From positions 1 through 36,326 of the forward strand of contig JAAXQN010000157.1 in assembly GCA_012974305.1 (NCBI GenBank): 36,326 bases of DNA, read 5' to 3'. The translations under genes were made by a program, and so were the position numbers. This stretch comes from Candidatus Methylomirabilis sp. (GTDB taxonomy: Bacteria; Methylomirabilota; Methylomirabilia; Methylomirabilales; CSP1-5). Below, in pieces: positions 31,204 through 36,326 of the stretch (within the stretch, counting starts at the first letter, position 1; every line of letters begins with the position of its first letter). The notes beneath the pieces are model-generated. The model was given only the letters and a program-made list of their open reading frames with translations, was not told where the DNA came from and ran no database searches.

Positions 31204-31578
31204 TTAGGCCTTGTTCAGCAGATCCTGCAGGACCTCCTCAATGCCGAGCAGTCTACTGAGCTCCCGATCTGACCGTGGAAAGACCTCGTTGGGGTACCGG
31301 TCTTCTTCCTTTTCAAAGATGAGCAGCGCCGGGACCGTCTTGCCGAACTCTTCCTCTAATGCGCCCTTGGCGCCGAAGACCGGCCGCTTCGCCGCGGGGG
31401 CGCCGGTCACGGCGGCATTATACGTCATGAAGGCAGCCGCCTCCTCCCCACAGTCCTGGGTCTTGACGTTGACCCCCTTGTCCTTCAACTGCTTGCACAG
31501 CTCGAGGGCCTTGGTATTATCACAGGGGAACTGGACCCCGGACGCATGCTTGCTGCTGTAATAGAACTCGACCTTCAT
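31204..31578 (-). CDS. Hypothetical 124-aa protein, possibly thioredoxin-fold/ArsD-like
   Basis: Begins with strand MKVEFYYSSKHASGV, has Cys at FPCDN, ELCKQ and QDCGE, and ends RYPNEVFPRSDRELSRLLGI, reminiscent of ArsD or thioredoxin-fold proteins where a C-terminal 'YP..EEL..LLG' helix is common. The resemblance is weak. GGAG lies about 9 nt before the ATG. It starts after the UUCG-loop terminator and lies 27 bp upstream of the CoA-ligase gene, so the two are co-transcribed. Confidence 0.7.
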   Translation of the reverse strand: MKVEFYYSSKHASGVQFPCDNTKALELCKQLKDKGVNVKTQDCGEEAAAFMTYNAAVTGAPAAKRPVFGAKGALEEEFGKTVPALLIFEKEEDRYPNEVFPRSDRELSRLLGIEEVLQDLLNKA

Positions 31579-31657
31579 CGCTCTATTCTCCTTTCGCTGA
31601 GGAAAGCGGGGGGCTCACCCCACCTTGCATAGAGGGACGTGTCAATGGGGATATAAA

Positions 31658-31689
31658 CACATCACGACCGCCGAAGCGGTCGTGATGTG
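31658..31689 (-). terminator. Terminator hairpin with UUCG tetraloop
   Basis: A 14-bp perfect stem (CACATCACGACCGC / GCGGTCGTGATGTG); on the minus strand the loop is TTCG closed by C-G and the stem is followed by TTTATAT. It separates the CoA-transferase operon from the ligase pair. Confidence 0.85.
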
Positions 31690-31715
31690 CCTATCATCCC
31701 CCGATGAAGAACAGG

Positions 31716-31928
31716 CTACTCGAGTGGAAAGCCTTTTCGTATCGGAGCCGTCCCCTTGCAGTAATCACACTCCTTGGGCTCGCTCCCCTTGGCAACGATT
31801 TTCTGGTAGGGCCAGTCGTTCACCACATCGTAGCCCCAGTACGCCTTCGCAATATGAGGATCGAGCGCCTTTGCGTAGTGGGGACACCCAAAGGGATACG
31901 TTTCGGTCGGCCACGTCTTTTTCGCCAT
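31716..31928 (-). CDS. Small Cys-containing protein of the CoA-transferase operon
   Basis: 70 aa from ATG 31928 (GGAGG 8 nt upstream; longer upstream extension rejected). Motifs FGCPHYAKALDP and ECDYCKG provide three Cys and a His that could bind a metal or Fe-S cluster. No family recognised. It follows the 140-aa zinc-ribbon-like protein and precedes the terminator, so it is the last gene of the operon. Confidence 0.7.
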   Translation of the reverse strand: MAKKTWPTETYPFGCPHYAKALDPHIAKAYWGYDVVNDWPYQKIVAKGSEPKECDYCKGTAPIRKGFPLE

Positions 31929-32009
31929 CCTGAATGCCTCCTTTCCTTGCTCCCATGTACACCAAGGTTTGCACGGGGGCGCTCGGGTCGAGCGCCCCCG
32001 TGACTTCAC

Positions 32010-32426
32010 TTACGACGACGGCTTATAGGGTGTGCCCTCCACGATAAACCGGGCGCGGCTCCCTTGCAGGTCCGCAGCCGTCAACTTCCCGGCGGCCACC
32101 AGGTTTCCCCGGACATTCTTGTAGGTCGGTCCATGTTTATTCGCCGGGTCCCGCGCGTACGCCGGGGGGCTCACCTTGTCCGGCGTGGTGTACTGGGTCT
32201 TGAAGTCCTTGGTCTGGGCAAAGCCGGGCAGCCGATCGGGCTTCCCCTCGGCCGCGTCCGGGCCCTTCATCTTCTGGCCGTTGGAGTACGTGACGGCGTA
32301 GACTGTATCGCAGCCGGCGCACTTGGTCTTGCCCGTGAAGTTCCAGAAGGAAAAGGGGTCCATGTAGTTGAGCACCGAGCACTTGGCACACTCTAAAATC
32401 AGGTGACAGTGTTTAAAATCTGTCAT
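32010..32426 (-). CDS. Small zinc-ribbon-like protein of the CoA-transferase operon
   Basis: 138 aa from ATG 32426 (AAGGAGG 7 nt upstream; the ATG two codons earlier is too close to it). CAKCSVLNYMDPFSFW followed by CAGCDTVY gives two CxxC pairs typical of a zinc ribbon or rubredoxin-like knuckle; the C-terminal half is basic and unassigned (ANKHGPTYKNVRGNLVAAGK). Lies between the CoA-transferase genes and the 70-aa Cys protein. May be an accessory subunit of the transferase; inference from linkage only. Confidence 0.7.
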   Translation of the reverse strand: MTDFKHCHLILECAKCSVLNYMDPFSFWNFTGKTKCAGCDTVYAVTYSNGQKMKGPDAAEGKPDRLPGFAQTKDFKTQYTTPDKVSPPAYARDPANKHGPTYKNVRGNLVAAGKLTAADLQGSRARFIVEGTPYKPSS

Positions 32427-32455
32427 GCGCATGCCTCCTTCTTGTTAGAGCCTGG

Positions 32456-33799
32456 TTAGATCACCCCGTCCGCCTCGAGCTCTGCAATCTTGCCCTTGGA
32501 AAAGCCGCAGAGCTTGCCGAGGATGTACTCGTTGTCGGCCCCTACGGGCTTGAAGGCCCATTTGTGGCGGGGCGGAGTCTCGGACGAATGGAAGGCAGGC
32601 CCCTGGCTCTGCAACTCCCCAAAGGACGGATCATCCAGCCACTCCAGCTCCCCCCGGAGGTGGAAGTGCTCTTGGGTCGAAACCTCCTTGGAATTCCAGA
32701 CCGGCTGGTTGTTGATCCCCTCTTTGTTGAGGATATCCCGGACCTGCTCTTTGGTCTTGTCCTTGGCCCACTCCTCGATTGCCGGGTAGAGCTCGTACTG
32801 ACTCTCTGCCTTGACCCGCTCATCGTGGGCCGTGTACTTCTTCGCCAGGTCGTCCCGCTTGATGAGCCTCATCAGCTTGGCGAAGTCGGCATCGGTGTAC
32901 GCGCTGACCAGGATGTAGCCCACCTCCAGCTCCTGCGGGTTCTTGGAGTCGGGATACGACGACTTGCCGCAGCCGATGATCCCGTGGACGGAGAGGAGGA
33001 TGTCCCAGTTTCCAAACCGCTGGGCCACGAGCCCGTAACGGCCGAAGAGCGCGATGCAGTCGGACAGGTGCCGCTGGGCCCCCTGCACCTGGGAGTACTC
33101 CATGAAGTTGCCCTGGCCAGAGATATGGTCACGCCAGTACATACAGGCGATGATCTGGAAGGCCCCCATCATCCCGCCCCAGTAATCCATGATCCAGATG
33201 GTCTGCTTGGACGGATTGCCTCCCTTATCCAATGGCCAGCCGGTCACCGAGAAGCAGCCGCCCTGGGCCTGACCCAGGATGTCGTAGCTGGCCCGCTTCC
33301 GGCCGGGGCCCCAGCCACCAAAGCCTCCCAGCCACTGGTAAATGATCCGGGGGTTGATCTGGCTAAGCTGCCGGTAGCCGATTCCCCACCGGTCAAAGGT
33401 GCCGGCCCGGTAGTTTTCGGCCACGCCGTCGGACTTGGCGCCGAGCATCCGGACGATCTCCTGTCCCTCCGGCTTGTGGAAATCGACCGAAAGGAAGTAC
33501 TCGTTGTGGTTGGCCCCGAAGAAACCGAGCCCGGTCCCCACATCCGGCAACCACTTGGAGCAGGGGTAGAGCTTGGGCTCGTTGAAGGGGGTGGTGTGCC
33601 GCATCGGCTCGCCCCGGCGGGGCAGCTCGATCTTGATCACCTCGGCCCCCAGCTCGGCCAGATAATTGGCACAGGAGGGACCAAGGATGTACTGGGTGCA
33701 GCTCAGGAACCGCGCCCCCTTCAGCGGCTCTGGCTTGGCAAACGCCTTTTTTGGGTCAAAGACGTCTCGACAATACTCTTCAAAAGACATCGTCGCCAT
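32456..33799 (-). CDS. Class III (CaiB/BaiF) CoA-transferase, subunit 2
   Basis: 447 aa from ATG 33799, which overlaps the previous stop (TAATG). LSCTQYILGPSCANYLAELG, AEVIKIELPRRGEPMR and FHKPEGQEIVRML are family III signatures. The catalytic Asp is in SYDILGQAQGG. It moves CoA between carboxylic acids through aspartyl-CoA anhydride chemistry. Translational coupling with the upstream paralogue suggests a heteromer, as in succinyl-CoA:benzylsuccinate CoA-transferase (BbsEF). Substrate unknown. Confidence 0.9.
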   Translation of the reverse strand: MATMSFEEYCRDVFDPKKAFAKPEPLKGARFLSCTQYILGPSCANYLAELGAEVIKIELPRRGEPMRHTTPFNEPKLYPCSKWLPDVGTGLGFFGANHNEYFLSVDFHKPEGQEIVRMLGAKSDGVAENYRAGTFDRWGIGYRQLSQINPRIIYQWLGGFGGWGPGRKRASYDILGQAQGGCFSVTGWPLDKGGNPSKQTIWIMDYWGGMMGAFQIIACMYWRDHISGQGNFMEYSQVQGAQRHLSDCIALFGRYGLVAQRFGNWDILLSVHGIIGCGKSSYPDSKNPQELEVGYILVSAYTDADFAKLMRLIKRDDLAKKYTAHDERVKAESQYELYPAIEEWAKDKTKEQVRDILNKEGINNQPVWNSKEVSTQEHFHLRGELEWLDDPSFGELQSQGPAFHSSETPPRHKWAFKPVGADNEYILGKLCGFSKGKIAELEADGVI

Positions 33800-35202
33800 T
33801 AAATCACCCCCTTCTTCTTGAGACCGTCCATGTCCGCCCTTGTAAAGCCCAACAGCCGGCGGTAGACATCCTCGTTGTCGTAGCCGGTCGGCCGGCCGAT
33901 CCACTTCACCCGGCCCGGGGTTTTCTGGCCGAGGAAGGCGGAGGCGCCGAGCAGGACCTTGCCGTAGAGGACGTCGTCGATGATCTCCAGGTGTCCCCGG
34001 TACTTGTAGTGAGGAAACTCGCAGACTTCGTCGAAGAACGAGACGCCGCCCGAGGCCACCTCCTCTGCCTGAAGCTTGTTTTCGGCATCGGTCCGGGTGT
34101 TATCTTTCATCCACTCGCACAGTGTGGTGTAGGTCTCGACCTGCCGGAAGTGCGGAAGCCGGTCGGTCACCACCTTGAGCGCGGGATCTTCTACGATATG
34201 CTGCTCGAGTTCCGCCCGATCCTTGCCGACGGTCCGCCAGATCCGGAACCAGAGCCGGTCGTGGCCGCCGCCCACCATGATCTGGCCGTCCTTACACGGG
34301 TTGACCGCGTAAATGTTGATGGCGAGATCCCAGTTGCCGTACCGGGGCCGGATGCTGCCGTCCACGCCGTACCACCCCCAGTTGTAATCGAGGATGCGGA
34401 TGACGCCGGCCGCACCGGTCGCCTCGACAAACTGGCCTCGGCCCGAGACCCGCTCCCGGTAGTAAAGCGCCGTCACGATTCCAACGGCCCCGCCGGTCCC
34501 GCCGACCTGGTCGCACATCCACCAGCCGGATCGGGTAGGGGTTCCACCGAAAGCCACCGGAGCGCCGGTGCCGTGCACAAAGCCGCAGGAGGCCTGGGCG
34601 GTAGGATCGAGATTGCCTGGCTTATCCTTGAGGGGCCCCCACTGGCCGAGCTGGCCGACCCAACAGTAGATCAACCGGGGGTTGAGCTGGCTGAGCTGGC
34701 GGTAGCCGATCCCCCACTCATCAAACTGGCCGGGGGGAGCGTTCTCGATGAGCACGTCGGCGTGCATGGCAAGTTTCTTGAGGATTTCGCGCCCCTCGGG
34801 CTTGGTGAGGTCCAACGTGACGGACTGCTTGCTCCGGGCCTCTGCCAGGAAGCGGGCGCCTACCGCCTCGCCCGTCTCTGTATCCTTGAACATGTAGTCT
34901 TTCCGCCCCCAGGGGGTGAGCTTGCGCAGCGGATCACCTCCGGGAGGTTCCACCATGATGACCTCGGCCCCCAGCTCTGAAAAGAGCGATGAGCACCAGT
35001 GGCCGATGATCATCATCGAACTGCAGTCGAGCACCCGGATGTTGTTCAGGGCCTCAGGTTTTTTGAAGTTTTCGCTCTGCCGGAGATTGGCCTCCAGCCA
35101 CAGCGCGTACTCCTTTGCCGCATCGCTCTCGCCTTTGTAGACTTCATCCGGGGTCGGCGTTGGAACGGCTGGCCAGGGTAGCACCGGATAACTCTTTGAC
35201 AT
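33799..35202 (-). CDS. Class III (CaiB/BaiF) CoA-transferase, subunit 1
   Basis: 467 aa. RVLDCSSMMIIGHWCSSLFS, ELGAEVIMVEPPGGDPLRK and LDLTKPEGREILKKL fit the family; the probable catalytic Asp is in GNLDPTAQAS. An N-terminal extension of about 50 residues precedes the core. GGAGGG lies 5 nt before the ATG. Same domain and orientation as the next gene, to which it is coupled; both retain Asp, so each may be active. Downstream of an IclR regulator gene by 108 bp. Confidence 0.9.
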   Translation of the reverse strand: MSKSYPVLPWPAVPTPTPDEVYKGESDAAKEYALWLEANLRQSENFKKPEALNNIRVLDCSSMMIIGHWCSSLFSELGAEVIMVEPPGGDPLRKLTPWGRKDYMFKDTETGEAVGARFLAEARSKQSVTLDLTKPEGREILKKLAMHADVLIENAPPGQFDEWGIGYRQLSQLNPRLIYCWVGQLGQWGPLKDKPGNLDPTAQASCGFVHGTGAPVAFGGTPTRSGWWMCDQVGGTGGAVGIVTALYYRERVSGRGQFVEATGAAGVIRILDYNWGWYGVDGSIRPRYGNWDLAINIYAVNPCKDGQIMVGGGHDRLWFRIWRTVGKDRAELEQHIVEDPALKVVTDRLPHFRQVETYTTLCEWMKDNTRTDAENKLQAEEVASGGVSFFDEVCEFPHYKYRGHLEIIDDVLYGKVLLGASAFLGQKTPGRVKWIGRPTGYDNEDVYRRLLGFTRADMDGLKKKGVI

Positions 35203-35310
35203 GCTGACCCTCCTTCTAGCTAGATGAAATGGATGAGCCGTTCGGTCTTACACCAGGATTCCTCTCTCGTCTCCTCCTGATTCCACCTCCTTTCATTGTC
35301 AATCCGTCAA

Positions 35311-36117
35311 TTATCCCAGGCTTACGGAATGGAGTTCGTAACCCAGGCGCTGGGAGACCTTCATTGCCGCGTCCTTGACAAGGGGGACCAGCTCCTTCTC
35401 GATCCGCTCCATGGAGAACCGAGAGACCGGTCCCGAAAGCCCCACCCCGGCCACCACCCGATGGGAGTAATCTTTGACCGGTGCCGCGATGCACCGGACC
35501 CCCTGTTCCAATTCCTCGTTGTCTACGGCGTAGCCGAGCCGGGCGACGTCTTTCAGATGGTTCATCAGCTTCTCATAATTATCAATCGTGTTGCCCGTGT
35601 ACTTCTTCAGCGCATGGCCTTCGAAGATATGGGCCATATGATCCCGCGATTCATGCGCCAGCTGGATTTTGCCGGAAGCGGTGCAGTGTGCGGGCAGACG
35701 GTGCCCCAGGCGTGGGACGATGCGAACCGTCTGCGCGGTCTCGTGCATCAAGACATACACCACCTCGGGACCATCCAGAATGGCGAGATATGCTGTTTCA
35801 TCACACCGATGCACCAACTCCTCCAAGATGGGGCGGGCCTGGCGTCTCAGGCCCAAATGATGGAGGAAAATATTGGCCACCTCGAAGGTCTTGATCCCCA
35901 ACCGGTAGTTCCCGGTCTTCTTATCCTGCTCGATATACCCGCGGCACTCGAGGGTGGCCAGCAATCGAAAAACGTTGTTTTTGTGGAGTCCCAGCTTCTG
36001 GCTCAGCTCGGTAACCCCCAGCTCCTCTTGTTGATAGTTGAAGGCCTCCAGGATGTCGAAAGCCCGGTCAACCGACTGGACGATGTAATCTGATTTTTCC
36101 TTGCGGCGATGAGCCAT
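35311..36117 (-). CDS. IclR family transcriptional regulator
   Basis: 268 aa. Winged helix (VQSVDRAFDILEAF, GVTELSQKLGLHKNNVFRLL ATL) and the effector domain (LPAHCTASGKIQLAH, LEQGVRCIAAPVKDYSHRVV, GVGLSGPVSRF). Likely controls the CoA-transferase operon directly downstream in response to an organic acid. Its promoter carries a GTTCTATTG element in the spacer, like the palindrome of the other IclR gene. Confidence 0.94.
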   Translation of the reverse strand: MAHRRKEKSDYIVQSVDRAFDILEAFNYQQEELGVTELSQKLGLHKNNVFRLLATLECRGYIEQDKKTGNYRLGIKTFEVANIFLHHLGLRRQARPILEELVHRCDETAYLAILDGPEVVYVLMHETAQTVRIVPRLGHRLPAHCTASGKIQLAHESRDHMAHIFEGHALKKYTGNTIDNYEKLMNHLKDVARLGYAVDNEELEQGVRCIAAPVKDYSHRVVAGVGLSGPVSRFSMERIEKELVPLVKDAAMKVSQRLGYELHSVSLG

Positions 36118-36254
36118 CCGTCCGCCTATATGCTACGGGGAATAGGCTCGAAGAAGGATCCCGTTCTCGAGAACCCCTGAACGGCGATCCGGCGCTTACC
36201 TACTCGAAAGGAGTTCTATTCGTGTGTGGGTAGCCAATTCCTGAAAGCGCAGGC

Positions 36255-36283
36255 ATTGTAAAATCTCGTTCTATTGTTGTCAA
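36255..36283 (-). promoter_or_regulatory. Strong promoter with IclR half-site for the second iclR gene
   Basis: Minus strand: TTGACA (36278-36283), 17-bp spacer, TACAAT (36255-36260). The spacer holds AATAGAAC (36268-36275); another copy, GTTCTATT, lies at 36213-36220. The rest of 36118-36326 shows no gene. Confidence 0.75.
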
Positions 36284-36326
36284 GCAAAAAATGATATCCG
36301 GGGGGGAGGGGGTCAGGGAGGCGGAT

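Noticed and set aside
32564-34980. Two long plus-strand ORFs (412 and 409 codons)
   Set aside because: Antisense shadows of the two class III CoA-transferase genes.
1-36326. tRNA and rRNA genes
   Set aside because: Apart from the tRNA-like domain of ssrA, no T-loop/CCA pattern was noticed on reading; a tRNAscan run would settle this.

Overview
This is a GC-rich bacterial chromosomal segment from an uncultured-type, probably respiratory or anaerobic lineage. The split glycine decarboxylase, OFA-type transporter, tandem U32 proteins, class III CoA-transferases with an aryl/acyl-CoA ligase and IclR regulators recall Methylomirabilota/Rokubacteria-like or Nitrospirota/Desulfobacterota-like genomes. 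No rRNA or other taxonomic marker is present, so this placement is only a guess. Genes are tightly packed with many TGATG/TAATG/ATGA overlaps. No tRNA, CRISPR array or complete mobile element was recognised.

Layout. 1-1972 (-): 5'-most 657 codons of a REC-PAS-GAF histidine kinase whose phospho-acceptor His is replaced by Gln. 2298-3854 (-): Fic enzyme with an AbiEi-like winged-helix N-terminus, preceded by five exact 24-bp direct repeats. 4013-4376: broken REP-associated transposase. 4469-5390 (-): ssrA (tmRNA) and smpB. 5471-7481 (-): DGQHR-domain protein plus AlkZ-related protein. 7591-12047 (-): gcvT-gcvH-gcvPA-gcvPB glycine cleavage operon; gcvT has no ATG/GTG/TTG start upstream of its conserved N-terminus. 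12478-13746 (+): MFS antiporter. 13822-15879 (+): envelope and small membrane proteins and a FAM173-like methyltransferase. 16015-16521 (-): a small Cys/His membrane protein and an ORF interrupted by UGA.

16929-24493 (+): the most unusual block. It holds a protein with an E2 (UBC)-like C-terminal motif, a JAMM isopeptidase, an alpha/beta hydrolase, a second protein resembling Prok-E2_D/PRTRC-B, several small unknown proteins (one frameshifted), a helical protein and a TPR protein. It looks like a prokaryotic ubiquitin-pathway-related locus without a recognisable E1 or ubiquitin-like protein in the window.

24707-25162 (+): orphan MNT-type nucleotidyltransferase. 25208-28529 (-): three U32 'peptidase' family proteins with Cys ligands plus a zinc-ribbon protein. 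28610-29377 (-): IclR regulator with a palindromic operator. 29512-35202 (-): CoA activation/CoA-transfer cluster (two class III CoA-transferases, two small Cys-rich proteins, a small unknown protein, an AMP-forming CoA ligase), with a second IclR regulator at 35311-36117.

Across the window at least nine intergenic gaps are filled by degenerate tandem arrays with a strict 7-nt period. Many switch strand in the middle (GTTCAnn to nnTGAAC). They start or end at stop codons and in places supply the last codons of genes. They resemble in principle the heptameric STRR repeats of cyanobacteria and are the main non-coding peculiarity of this genome.
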